Source of the DNA: Neurospora crassa OR74A
Lineage: Eukaryota; Ascomycota; Sordariomycetes; Sordariales; Sordariaceae
NCBI RefSeq assembly: GCF_000182925.2
Contig: NC_026504.1
Span: forward strand, 558,001 to 622,000
Direction of reading: 5' to 3'
Length of the DNA: 64,000 nucleotides
How positions within the stretch are numbered: the stretch's first letter is position 1; every line of letters starts with the position of its first letter. Positions 1 through 10,800 of this stretch are shown here, one piece after another. A program made the position numbers and the translations under genes. Under the pieces are notes generated by a model, which was not told the origin of the DNA, ran no database searches, and was given only the letters and a program-made list of their open reading frames with translations.

Positions 1-67
1 GGTACGTAGAGGTAGGTATAGTTCATAAGACTGGTGGAAGACCCAGGTTCGACTCCTGGATTGCGCA
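1..67 (+). tRNA. 3' half of a split tRNA-type gene, cut by the window edge
   Basis: A T arm is present: stem CCAGG at 43-47, loop TTCGACT, stem CCTGG at 55-59. It is followed by a 3' acceptor strand ATTGCGC (60-66) and A67, then a T-rich run ending in seven Ts, which fits a Pol III terminator. Before the T arm lie TGGTGGA (32-38) and AGAC, the same order as in the complete relative at 384-539. The expected 5' strand GCGCAAT is not in the window, so the 5' half, and probably an intron, lies upstream of base 1. The amino-acid identity cannot be read. Confidence 0.6.
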
Positions 68-383
68 TTTCCTTTTTTTGTGTTTTTATCTTGCCTTTTT
101 GTCTGGCGATGATGGTGCGGTGGCGATGAAAGGTGGTTTTGGGAAGTGGGAGTGGAGTGTAACATGAGGGGGGGACTTGGTTGCAGGTGAGCTCAGTGCC
201 CGAAGGAAAGAGGAAGGAAGATGTATTGTAGGGAAAGAGCCTGGCATTCACGGAATGAAATTGGGAGACAGTGTGCGGATTCGACTGGCCATGTGCAGCA
301 AGTGCAAGATGGGCAGGAACCTCGAGTGTGTACACTGGGGTTTACGTATCAGGTCTTTGTGCTCACAGCTCAACAAGAAAGAA

Positions 384-539
384 GCGCAGTTGGCGTAGCG
401 GTCAACGCGTTCACCACTCAGTGTACAGGCTGTCTGGGTTGAAATCCCCGGCGAACCACTGTCAAAGACCGACTCTGGGGGGGCATGGGCATATATGAGC
501 AAATGGTGAAAGACCCAGGTTCGATTCCTGGACTGCGCA
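384..539 (+). tRNA. Split tRNA-type gene with about 85-nt insert, identity unresolved
   Basis: The acceptor stem is perfect: GCGCAGT (384-390) with ACTGCGC (532-538), then A539. The D arm is GCGT-AGCGGTCA-ACGC (393-408) and contains an A-box-like stretch. The T arm is CCAGG-TTCGATT-CCTGG (515-531), a perfect B box, followed by a T-run at 545-549. The anticodon region is odd: TTCACCA (410-416) pairs with TGGTGAA (504-510), giving 7 bp instead of 5, and the loop holds an insert of about 85 nt. If the inner five pairs are taken as the stem, the loop begins C-T-CAG, but the following base would be T, which is unusual at position 37. The closest D-arm resemblance I know is to fungal arginine tRNAs. 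It could be a tRNA gene with an unusual intron, or a tRNA pseudogene. Confidence 0.55.
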
Positions 540-544
540 TTCCC

Positions 545-549
545 TTTTT
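545..549 (+). terminator. Pol III T-run after the tRNA-type gene
   Basis: Five Ts begin six bases after the discriminator base of the upstream tRNA-type gene, the position expected for an RNA polymerase III terminator. Confidence 0.5.
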
Positions 550-953
550 CCCTTTCTTTCTTTTTGCCTCCTAATAGATGGTGTCTTCATGATGGTAATT
601 GCGGACTCGTGTCTCACTTGCAAGTTGCAGAGGAACTTCAAACTCTGATCTATCTCCCTGGACAGGCCATCACAGTTCACCTGGGCACGAGTTGGAAGGA
701 AGCTGGACCAAAAAGACACGCAAATAGACTTGGTCAAGAACCTTGGACCGTCAACACAGCTCTCCGGCCCTTAGCAGCTGGCACCACCTCACCAAGACCA
801 TTGCCCCGGCCGGCACCAGCAGCCCGAGACCGACCAGTTGACATCCACGACAGCAATTGAACACAAGCAAGCACAGACGCGCCAGCCCAACCTTCACACG
901 GCGGAATATAGGAACCCATGTCAGACCTCAGTACCAACAAGTCATCAGAAAAA

Positions 954-1044
954 GTTAGAGTGGAGTAGTAGTTTAACTCGCTGCCCTCCCAAACTCGTGT
1001 TTGGAGTTGCGGCAGAGACTCGGGTGCGAATCCCGGCTCTAGCA
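954..1044 (+). tRNA. tRNA-Gly(CCC)-like gene with an 18-nt intron
   Basis: The acceptor stem GTTAGAG (954-960) pairs with CTCTAGC (1037-1043) with one G-T pair; A1044 is the discriminator. The D stem is GAGT (963-966)/ACTC (976-979). The anticodon stem is CTGCC (981-985)/GGCAG (1011-1015). The loop reads C-T-CCC-A, then an intron at 992-1009 in the canonical 37/38 position, then C. The four-base variable loop AGAC precedes T stem TCGGG/CCCGG. Two oddities are visible: the T loop is TGCGAAT, with G where position 55 is normally T, and the D loop lacks the usual GG. A five-T terminator follows at 1050. Anticodon CCC reads glycine codon GGG. Confidence 0.6.
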
Positions 1045-1049
1045 CATTC

Positions 1050-2166
1050 TTTTTGTGTCTTTTCCTGTTTTTGGCTCGATGCAGACAGAGTGCACAAACT
1101 TCCTTTTTTCTTCTGAGCTTTTACTTGCGTTGATGATGACTTTTTCGACCGGTTGAAGGTTGAAACGTGGTGAAGAGAAAGGGCTGCTGCGGTGGGAGCA
1201 GCCTGGATCCGGAGACAAGGAAGACACGGCTAGAACCTGACGGAAAAGATGAACTGCCTCTGGAACTGGGCCGCCAACCACCTTCCAACTCACAGCCTTC
1301 CGTGTTTCTTCTACTGCGGGACAGCCAGTAAACCGTCGCAGAGTCAGGTGGAGGCGCAAGTTTCTGGCCTATCCGCCCGACAGCCCTCTGTTAGAAGTCT
1401 GGTTGCACTGTGGAATCACTTCCGTGACACTCGGCAATCACGACGGCGATATCAACGAACATGCAACCAAAACAACCGAAACAAATCATCCTTTACTCTA
1501 GTATTGCCCCACGTTGGCTTTACTTGACTTCAGTTCGTAAAGTTTGGCCAGAAGTTGCCCGAAACGTCTTTATCCTACCGGGAATTCACCTTGAAACAGA
1601 TCCATCTGGAGATCTCTTCGACGCTCCATCACCGTCGCAGCGGCATCGAAAAACCGACGCGTTCAACATCCGAACACCACTCCCTCACTAGCCTTTTCAC
1701 TCTTCTATCAACCGACTGGTGCTTGGATGACACTTGACGAACAAGGGGGTTACTCTACTACACGGACGGGTTCCACATGTCAACAAATTCCCGACGCGAC
1801 ATAGCACAACAAGAAGAGAGCCTTAGTCGGACTGAACCATGGATGCAATGGCACAAGAGCAAGAGATGTGACAACTACACACGACTGAGTCTTTGTCCGA
1901 GTCCCGACCAGATGGTGAAGCAGTAGAGGTAGTGACCCCCAGTGCTCTCAAACACCCGATCTCTTTACCACTTTACTCTCATTGGGCTTGCTCGCCATCG
2001 TTACATGCTAACTTTGAGTCATCCGCAACAGTTTTCACCAAGGGGCTGACGGTTCTACAGCCTCTTCTCCGATACCGACCCCAGACACTCGACCACATCT
2101 CGCCCACCGAAACCCTCTTCCACATCCCAACCGACCGATCCTCCCTCTCCATACCTCGGGAATCCC
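1050..2166. other. Intergenic, no gene recognised
   Basis: This stretch separates the tRNA cluster from the 3' end of the esterase gene. Open frames here are short and without recognisable motifs, and I see no convincing intron pairs or RNA gene. The last part must hold the 3' untranslated region of the minus-strand esterase. Confidence 0.4.
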
Positions 2167-3105
2167 CTACAGCCCAAAGAACTTCATATCATCACTCCCC
2201 CGAATCGGCACCGAATGCCCAACCCCCCGCGCATACACGCCCACCAGCTTTCCCTCTCCCCACGTATACGTCGTATACCCACCCTGCGGCACGTTATCCT
2301 GCGTCGTATCCGGCTTCTGATAATCAAACCCAAACACGCCCGCCCACTGCTTGATCGTCTCATTATAATTGTTCGCATTCAGCGTGGTATCCGCACTCCC
2401 ATGGTATATCTCCATCTTGGGTCTCGCCCCGTCATAGCCCGGATACATATCACGCACCACCTTCGCCCACACCTGGGGCGTTCCGTGGACTTGGCCATTG
2501 GCGCAACTACTGTTCCACGCATTCGTCCCGCCTGCTTGCGAGTAAAAGCATCCGGCTGGAACGCCACTGTACACAATCCCCGCCGCGAACAAAGCAGGGT
2601 AAGTGGCGGCCATGACGTTGGTCATCATGGCGCCTGACGAGGAACCCGTCACGAATACCTTAGTGGCGTCGCCGTTGTAGGTCTTGAGGGTGTATTCGAC
2701 CATGTTGGCGATGGAGTTGCTGTTGCCGCCGCCGTTGTGCGTCAAGGTGGCATGGGAGGAGACATCCCAGCAGGTGCCGGAGTAGGGGGATTCGGGGTAG
2801 ATGACGATGAAACCCTTTTGGTCGGCGAGACGGGCGTAGGGCGAGTTGGTGTAGTATGCTTGGGCGGTGCCGGTGCAGTAGTGGATGGCGACGATGATGG
2901 GTGGCGAGGCGGCGAGGTTGTCGGGGACGTAGATGTACATTTTGGCGTTGGAGGGGTTGGAGCCGAAGTTGGAGATATGACGGAGGGAAGCGGCGGGGGC
3001 GCGTTTGTGGTCGAGGGGTGTGGAGGGGGTGATGAGGTCGTCGAAGACGGGGTGGGCGGTGGTGAGGGTAGCCAAGAGGGCCGTGGCGAGGGAGAGGAGC
3101 TTCAT
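2167..3105 (-). CDS. Secreted acetylxylan esterase, carbohydrate esterase family 1
   Basis: The enzyme removes acetyl groups from xylan outside the cell, helping xylanases degrade plant cell walls. The single-exon product has 312 residues. It begins with a signal peptide (about residues 1-17, ending TTAHP). The body follows fungal AXE1 closely: MYIYVPDNLA, VAIHYCTGT, CWDVSSHATLTHNGGGNSNS, then the serine motif GSSSG at 154-158 with Ser156 as nucleophile. HGSADTT supplies the probable acid and GVGHSVP the histidine near the C terminus. It stops at DMKFFGL with no linker or cellulose-binding module, so it is the catalytic-domain-only form. The start is the ATG at 3103-3105, immediately before the signal peptide. 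No related gene lies next to it. Feruloyl esterases share the fold, but the motifs match the acetylxylan subgroup best. Confidence 0.95.
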   Translation of the reverse strand: MKLLSLATALLATLTTAHPVFDDLITPSTPLDHKRAPAASLRHISNFGSNPSNAKMYIYVPDNLAASPPIIVAIHYCTGTAQAYYTNSPYARLADQKGFIVIYPESPYSGTCWDVSSHATLTHNGGGNSNSIANMVEYTLKTYNGDATKVFVTGSSSGAMMTNVMAATYPALFAAGIVYSGVPAGCFYSQAGGTNAWNSSCANGQVHGTPQVWAKVVRDMYPGYDGARPKMEIYHGSADTTLNANNYNETIKQWAGVFGFDYQKPDTTQDNVPQGGYTTYTWGEGKLVGVYARGVGHSVPIRGSDDMKFFGL

Positions 3106-4139
3106 TTTGGTGTGGCCTGGTGGGGAGAAGGTGTTGGGGAGGGATGATGGTTGGAGAGTCGAGTGTCTTTGTCAATGGGGGAGGATGGACTGCGGTTTAA
3201 GAGGATGATTGCCCTGGGCTTGAACTAGAGCCATCTTGGTGGAAGTCTAGAGGCACTCTATTACCTTCGCGTGGATACAGCTTCGTCTGGGATAGTGCAC
3301 TAGATGGAGCTTGAGATTTTGCCATGCTCCAGCAGCCACGAGACGACTTCCAATTGGGAACAGTTGAGCTAGAGTTCGTTCCGTTTATCCGCATTTATCC
3401 GGGGCGGGCACAAGAAGTGATCAGCGTTACCCCAGATTTCCATCCCGGAGTAAGTGCCACGAGCGCACAAGGTTGAGGCGGATGTTTGCGCTCCAGTCGA
3501 CGTGGATCGAGGCCAGTGATAGGAGGAATATTTCTGATTCGACCTCCATTGGAGGACTGGTGTACGCGCTCAAAATCCAGTGTTACCATGCTTTACAGTG
3601 TAGGTACCTAGACGGTAGAGGCTCTTCTGCTAATACGTACCTCTACTGAGCTAAAGTGACATGATCTACACCCAACTTACCAGGCGCAACACGGAAGATC
3701 GCGATCCGGCGTGCCGTTCCTGGGGGGGTCTTCCCATACACCAGGGTAGGAATGAATCCGAAGAACTTCATGATGGCATTATTCGATCTACCTAGGTAAT
3801 GTCCGTAAGAAACATCTTGAACTTCCAAAAGATTTGTATGACAACATCCACGAATGGAAACAACAACCTAGAACTAGGTAGACTCGACCCCAGCAAACCA
3901 CCCCCCCTCTTCCCACCACAGTCCCTATCCCATCTCCCTTCTCCGCCTCATCCTCGTTCCCATTCCCATCCCCTCCCCTTCATCTTCTATCCTCCCTGCC
4001 TCTTCCTTCTTCTCCACCCCGCCCAACTCTCTATACTCCATGTCCTCCCGTCCTCCCGTCCTCCCATCCTCCCATCCTCCCATCCTCCCATCCTCCCATC
4101 CTCCCATCCTCCCATCCTTCCATCCTTCCATCCTCCACC
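3106..4139. other. Intergenic between esterase and large acidic gene
   Basis: This holds the upstream region of the minus-strand esterase and the likely 3' end of the next gene. It contains TACCTCTA-type motif copies near 3638 and the start of a CT-rich tandem repeat. No protein-coding frame or RNA gene is convincing. Confidence 0.4.
4041..4133. repeat. Tandem repeat of an 8-bp CCTCCCAT-type unit
   Basis: About eleven copies of a CCTCCCAT/CCTTCCAT-like octamer run without interruption, with CCTCCCGT variants at the left end. On the minus strand it would read as a glycine/tryptophan/aspartate-rich repeat, but I treat it as a microsatellite downstream of the large acidic gene. Confidence 0.85.
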
Positions 4140-4856
4140 TTAGTCGGTCCGAACGACGACGATACACATACACATACCTCTACCTCTCCACTCACGAGGC
4201 GGAGGTAAACTTGCGATGGGTTCGGGTGTATCGGTGTTTGGATTGCCGTAGTGGAGATTGGGAGTACTGGTGCTGGGGTTGGTGCTGTCCGGCAGGGATT
4301 TGAGATCCGGGAGGACAGAGAGGTCAAGACCACTGTTCATGATACCAGTACTCAATGAGATATGTACTGGTGGTGGGCATGGGCACTTGACGACGTCCTG
4401 CCGCCTGAGGTTGACTGCTTCGAGAGAGTTCGGGGTAAGTGCCAGTGACGGTGAAGACGGCGGCGGCAAGCGTACCTCTAAACCATAAAGCAGAGGTACT
4501 GCCGTCTTCTTCGCAGGCGCTTGAGTGTCTCCATCCCATCGCAAGCGCAGGTCGATCCACCGCCTCCCTCTTTCATTTCCTCTTCCTACCACTTCTTCTT
4601 CATGTGCACAAACTTCCACGTCATGTTTCTTCGACACCCTGTTGTTTCCAATTTCAGCCCACTTGGTACCTGTACCTTTCTCAGCATTCCTTCTGATCCA
4701 GTCTTTAACCCGACTTTCTTTCCCATTTCCCTTCATAGAGGTAACTCTCCCCAGCTCATTCTCTTCTTCTTCTTCCCCCTTCACGACCGTCTTCCAATTA
4801 TGTAGCTCGAGCCCAGGCGCGTCGTACACAGGCTCGAACAAGTCTCCCGAGCGTGG
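4140..4856 (-). CDS. Possible C-terminal extension of the large acidic protein, beyond a TAA
   Basis: After the TAA at 4857-4859 the same reading frame stays open for about 230 codons. The first half looks coding: LFEPVYDAPGLELHNWK, then a glutamate run, then RVKDWIRRNAEKGTGTKW. The second half is less convincing and runs towards the octamer repeat. A good donor, GTGAGT, lies 45 nt before the TAA on the minus strand. A 69-nt intron from it to a weak acceptor (TTCGAG) would remove the stop and keep the frame. A 58-nt intron to GGGAG would instead give a short different tail. Stop read-through or a sequencing error are other explanations. I cannot choose between them from one sequence. Confidence 0.35.
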   Translation of the reverse strand, partial: PRSGDLFEPVYDAPGLELHNWKTVVKGEEEEENELGRVTSMKGNGKESRVKDWIRRNAEKGTGTKWAEIGNNRVSKKHDVEVCAHEEEVVGRGNERGRRWIDLRLRWDGDTQAPAKKTAVPLLYGLEVRLPPPSSPSLALTPNSLEAVNLRRQDVVKCPCPPPVHISLSTGIMNSGLDLSVLPDLKSLPDSTNPSTSTPNLHYGNPNTDTPEPIASLPPPREWRGRGMCMCIVVVRTD

Positions 4857-7800
4857 TTACTCCGGCCCATACTCCCCGTAGTCATACCGAGAGGTACTCA
4901 CTGTACCAGCACTCTCATCGCCATAAGCACGTTGTCCCTCTCTCCACTCCTCCCTCCTCCTTTCTTCTCTTCTTTCCCTTTCACGCTCGTACTCCTCGCC
5001 GTAGCCCTCGCTTGAGGTATCCTCAGCGGCATCTCGATGAAGCAAACCCCTATTTTCACCTGCTTCTTCGGCTTCTACTCGTTCTGTTGACCGTGTGGAT
5101 GCAGGGGGTCCGTAACCATTAAGATTCTTATGATGAGAGCTGGAATAGGCAGGATACGGAGAAGTGCTCATCGGTCTTTGTTTTACAACTGTACTCTCAA
5201 AGACAGAGGCAGACTGCGAGGGGCTGGCAGCGTGAGACTTGGTGAAGAAGGAGGGCATGGAAACGCGGTTGCTGGAGGTAGAAGCAGCTGGCGCCGATGC
5301 TGAGGAGGGAGAGGAGGAGGATTGTTCAAAGACGGAGCGCATGCGTTGGAAGAGGGAGCTGCCTCCTCCTCTTTCTCCTCCTCCTCCGGTGCTACCGCTG
5401 CCACTGCCGCTGCTTGATGTGACACGGTTCTGGCTGGAAGAGCCAACACTCTCCCCTGAGAGCCTCACCTCCTCATTACGAGAAAGGCTGGCCTCTCGCT
5501 GGTGCCACATCTCCATTATTTTTGGTGTTGACGCCCTGTTCGTTATATCATGCTCCTTGTCATGCGCTAGGCTGTCACCGTACCCGCCGCCGCTGTAATC
5601 AGTCCCTGCGTCGGTCAACGAACTGCCACCGCGCGGACGACCGATGTTGTCGCCGACGCTGTCCATGTCGCGGATCCGCGGGTCTTGTCCAGATTCTTCG
5701 ACGGGGGAACTAGGACCGGAGGAGAGGGTTGTCCCGCTGCGAGCGGATTGAGGGGAGGAGGCGGTGGGAACGGTGCCGGAGGTGTCGGCTGTGGCGAAAG
5801 TGGCGGCGGTATTGACGGTGTCGGAGCGTGAGGCGCGGTTAGTTACGTGGTGGGAGACGAGCTCTTCCTCTTCTTCTTTGGGTTGCTGTTGGGTGTCGTG
5901 GGACATATGGCCTTGAGCTGAGCCGGGGGAAGTAGAGGGGATGGATAAAGGGGGAAGATCGTGATGATGAGCTGGGGTGATGGTCTCGCTGTCGTCGGCT
6001 CCCGGCTTCTCGAACTGCGAAGGTTGATCAAGAGGCGTTGATGGTCTGTTGTCCTGATCATCGCGGTCTTCATTGGTAGGTCGCACTTTCGAGATTCGTC
6101 TCTTGGCTTTGCGCAGGCTCAGGGGAGTGATGATTCCCGACGTGATCATCATGGCGCTCTTGTCGCTCAGCCGTGTCGTCGGCGGGTTTGGCCTCAGTGA
6201 CCGGGGTCTCCAGAGCTGCTTCGACCTCAGCATCAATGTCAACATTAACGGAAGGATGAGCATGAGCAACGGTATCAGCAGCTACACCAGTCTCTTCAAC
6301 ATGCTCAGATTCCTTGACCTCATCCTCATAATCCGACTCAGACAAGAACTGGTCTACCTCGCTCCAATCCCTGCCCATGTCCTCCCCCCTTGTAACAGCA
6401 TGCGGATGGTAAGAGATGGAGGAGGTCTCCGAAGGGAACTCGCCGTTTTCGGTATCGCTAGGCTCTGTGAGTTGCAGGACTGGAGGCTCACATGGCTGTG
6501 ACGGTTGGGCGTCGGCCTTGTCGTGGTTGTGCGAGTGACCATCATCAGCAACTGTCTCCTCCTCTTTACCACTGGGCTGATAACCACGGTCAGTCTGGTC
6601 CTCAACCGACACCTGCCCAACAGGGGACTGCTCAGCATGATGCTCCTCTTGCTGAATATTCTGCCCTTCGTCGTTGTATTCAATGTGATTGTCATGTTGA
6701 CCCTCATAATCACTCTCCTGAGCCTCCTCCTCACCAACACCCTCTAACTCCTCTGCCAAACTCTTCTCAGCCCTCGCCGCCTGTTCATGGCTCAACACAG
6801 ACGTCGGCTCCTCCACACTCAAGATCTTGTCAGATGATCCTTGGACGTCGGGATACTCCGCGGGAGTCACATGCTCTTCAGCAATCGTCTTAGGGGACGA
6901 GTAGCGAAAGGGGTCGTACTCGTTGTCATCACGGCTATCATGAGGTTGTTGGTCTTCGTCTGCTTCGTGGTGCTCATGCGAGGCATGCTCTTTTTCCGTT
7001 ACAGGGTGGGCAGCCTCTAAGTCAGGAGCTTCATCGAAAGCAGGCCGCCCCTCAGAGGATCTGGTCTCGGTACCTCCTTCATCGATTCTTTCATACACGG
7101 AGTCCTCGGTCAAGTTGTCAACATCAGAGCCTCCTGTGCATTTGGTCTCATGTTGCTCACGGACAAAGGTGTGGGTATTCGGCTCCATGTCATAGCCGTG
7201 AACGTCATCCGGTACTGACTCAACGGTATCATGAGGGGGGATAAGACCTTCTGTTCTCTCTTCGGCATCAGCCACGGACTGGACAATGTCGCTGGAGAAG
7301 AGTGTCGCGTTGCTTGTTTCATCCACGGGAACGTCATGTTCGTCGGAAAAAGCAGCAGTAGCAGCTTCACCCTCATCATCACCAACATGACCTTCGGTTT
7401 GTTTCTCTGCCTCGGCAGCCATGTCACGCCGCTCAACACCATCGCTGAACTCAGGTTCACCTTCGTCACACACTTCCTCAGCAATCACATCAAGATGGTG
7501 GGTCACAAGATCATCCCTACCCTCAAAGTCCTCGCTTTCAGACTCGGACGACAAGGCTTCTTGGACATGGACGTCTTCGTTGTAGTCTTCCTGATGACTG
7601 TGATGCTCAGGACCAGGCTCCATATCACGATGATGCATGTCCCCAGATTGCTCAGCATGCTGATACTCAGCAGTAGCAGGGAAGTCATCCACACTTGGTC
7701 CATGACTCTCTGCTTCTTCCGTGACATCCTGTCGGCTAGGGACGCGCTCGAGCTGATGGCCCACTTCATCATCATCATCGTCTTCAGTCTCATGGTCATT

Positions 7801-10800
7801 TCCCGGCCAATCATCCCGCTGGTCATCAGCAGTCTTTTCTCGAGTGTCAGGCTGCAAAGTAACGACCACCTCTGGCTGTCCATCCATGCTAGCGGCGTGT
7901 TCAGCAGAATGAAAACTGGCCTCCAACCCAGGAGTAGGAGCCAAGTCGCTAGGCGTATAAGGTCTCTCGTAGAGCTGGTACCGAGGTTGGACGTCTTCTT
8001 CCACTTCTTCACTAACGTCGGCAACCTCGCGCTCGCGGTGTACCTCCTCATCTGCCTCCTGGTCCGCCGCATGGTCGTGAGAAGCATACGAATCATCAAG
8101 ATGCTCCTGGTGGTGATCGTAACGATGAAGAGGGGATTCAGCCGGGGTGTAATAGTCGTCGGTGCTGTGCGGGACGTGATGCTGGTTGACGAAGTAATGC
8201 GCTGGTTCATGATCGCCTTCTTCGATGGGAGTGTGGTGCATCTGCACTGGTTCGCTGTGGGTGAGGGCCACGCCAACGGCAAAAGGGATGTGGGAAGGGT
8301 CGAGGGGATGGCGGTCCATGTCGAGGATCTGTACTGGTGTATGACCCTCGTCGTGTCCAAACTCGGCCAAGTCGTGTGGTTCGGGTCGACCTAGGCCCAT
8401 CTCCTCTTGCTCCCTGACGAGCTCCTCAACCGGGACAGGCTCAGGCTCCGACTCATCTTCATGCTCAGGCCCATGACTAGGAGGATGCAATTCCACCCTG
8501 GTAACGCAGGGCTCAGCGACCCCTTCCACACCCATAACCGGACCCTCCGCCTCTTCATACTTTTGCGCCTCCTCCTGATCATGTGCCGCACCCTGTCCCA
8601 AATCCACCTCACTGGCATACGGCTCCAACACTCCCCTCGCTCTCGTTGCCTCCTCCTGCAGTTCGAAACGCCCATCATGCGCCGGACCGACAGGGTCATC
8701 GACCAAGCCTTGGAGGACTTCTTTCTCTATGACTTCCTTCTGCAGCGCTGCTTCTTCATCGACGCCCTGCTCCCGCTCTTCCTCTCCCTCATGTTCTTGT
8801 TCATGTTCATGCTGGTGCTCCCGCTCCCACTCCCTCTCAATCTCCGCAACAGCCAAATCAATACATCCCTGAGCCCTCTCCACAGAATGATGATCAACAT
8901 CTTGTTCATCAGGCTCAAGCAGGTCATCATCCAGGACATCCTCTATCTCATCCAACAGCACCTCCCCCTCCTTCTGCCCTTGCCCTTGCCCTTGCCCTTG
9001 CCCCATCACATGTTCTCCCTCACCCTCCCTCTCCATACCCTGTAACTGCACGTCCTCTCCACCCTGCCACTGCTCAGGAACGAAATCCGCATCGTCATCT
9101 TCCTCCATCGCCTTGGCGGCCGTGGGAGAAAGAGGAGATGTGGGCTCGTTGATGTCCGTGTAGGAACCGCGTTCGGAGGCAGTGGAGATGGAGGAGTCCG
9201 CTTCTGCGTTTGTGTCTACGTTGGAGGGGATTGTGAGGAGGGTGGGGACGGTGTCGGGGAGATCAGTGTGGGAAGTTTCTTCTGGAGTTGGTTCCAAGGT
9301 TGAGGCTGAGGTTCGGTTGGTTTCGGTGTCGGTATTGGAATCGGCATTGGCAGGGGCGGTGTCTGGAGGGTTGGTTGGGTGTGTAGTAGGGAAGCCGGTT
9401 TCGGGAGGGTTCAAATTTGCATGGTCTGTAGAGGTAGGGATTTCGGTATCGGGAGGTTTGGTATGAGTGTCGATGCCATGGTCGGCTTCATGGTCAGCAG
9501 ACGTGACCGCAAAATCAAAGGGAGCTTGTGTGTAAGGTGTGTAATCAGAAGTTTCCGACTCCGGGCTCGAGCCTGTCCCTCGTCCAGCCTTATCTGTTTC
9601 TTCCACTCTGGCGCCCCTGTGGCCGTCCTCTGCAGGGGCAGCAGGAGGATGAATAATCCCCAAACTATCATGCCTCCCCCGGAACTCTTCCGTAGCAGCC
9701 CGCTCGACAACAACAGGGGCAGTATCATTAGATCCGACGTGATGATGCCCAACCGGCAACCCACAATGCTGCCCTTCCTCCCCTTCTTCCACCTCCTCCC
9801 CCTCTTCATCGACCTCCGCGAACCCAGCCGAACGAGGGTTCCTGTCCATCGTATACTCAGAGAATGGAAGCCCTCGAAACTCCACGTCCACCAGGCTTGT
9901 CTTGGTATCTGTGGTTTTTGTCTCGATCTCCACCTTCCGTTCTCGAAGGGGATCAGACGGTTTGTCTTCCGGGACGGGCTCATCAGAAGTTTCTTCCGCA
10001 GCAGCTAAATCTCCAACAGATACGGTATTAGCAACATCTTCCTCCATGTCTTCCTCCATGCCGACAGCAGCGGCGGAGAGAGTCCGGGCAACGGGAGAGG
10101 TAGGTCTCGAGACAGCAACGGCTACGGGGGCAGCAACACTAAGCTCGTCGGGTCTATTGAGGAGGTCGTCCATGCTCATTGATGCCATCTTGTCTTTGAG
10201 GTGGGAGAGTTCCGAGCCGGTTTCTTCGACCGGGGCGTCTTGTGGAAGTGGTTCCTCTTCCTCTTCTTGCTCGCTTTCGCTGTCGGGAAGTTTGTAATAT
10301 CTGCCAGAGTCGGGAGGAGCGTTCTCGAACGCTGCAGCGGGGAGGTAACCCCTTTCGTTGACATGTGTCTCGACTGGCTCCTCCTGGGCTTGAGAAGGTT
10401 GCTCTGGTTCAAGCATCTGGGCGGCACTCGCCTTTCTCGCCTCTCGAATAGCTCTCGAGTTAAGCGGCAACGGAGTCTCCGTATGGACTTGGAGTTTTTC
10501 CTCAATCAACCGATTCAGTTCCTATTTTTTGTTTATTGCTCGTCAGCCATCAGCCAGGTTTATCCTTCCCAGGAAAAGAAAAGACCTACCTTCCTCCGCC
10601 CCTCCAACCCCCTCAACCTCCCCACCTCCTCCTCCCACCGTCTCTCCCACGCCTTTTCAATCTCCCCCATCAACGCCTCCGTCTCCCTCTCCACGTCCCC
10701 CCTCTCCTTCTCCAGCGTGCGCTCCCTCTCTTCATCCTCTTGCCTTAATCTCTCCTCCCACAGCTCATCCTCCTCCCTCCTTCGCCTCTGCAGCTCTGCA

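Noticed and set aside
1893-2354. Plus-strand frame of 153 codons
   Set aside because: It is largely antisense to the acetylxylan esterase gene, and its Pro/Thr/Ser composition is what the complement of that gene would give.
4031-4333. Minus-strand Gly/Trp/Asp repeat frame
   Set aside because: It is a translation of the octamer microsatellite and has no gene structure.
7231-8394. 387-codon plus-strand frame inside the acidic gene
   Set aside because: It is antisense to the large acidic gene; its hydrophobic look results from the complement of Asp/Glu/His codons.
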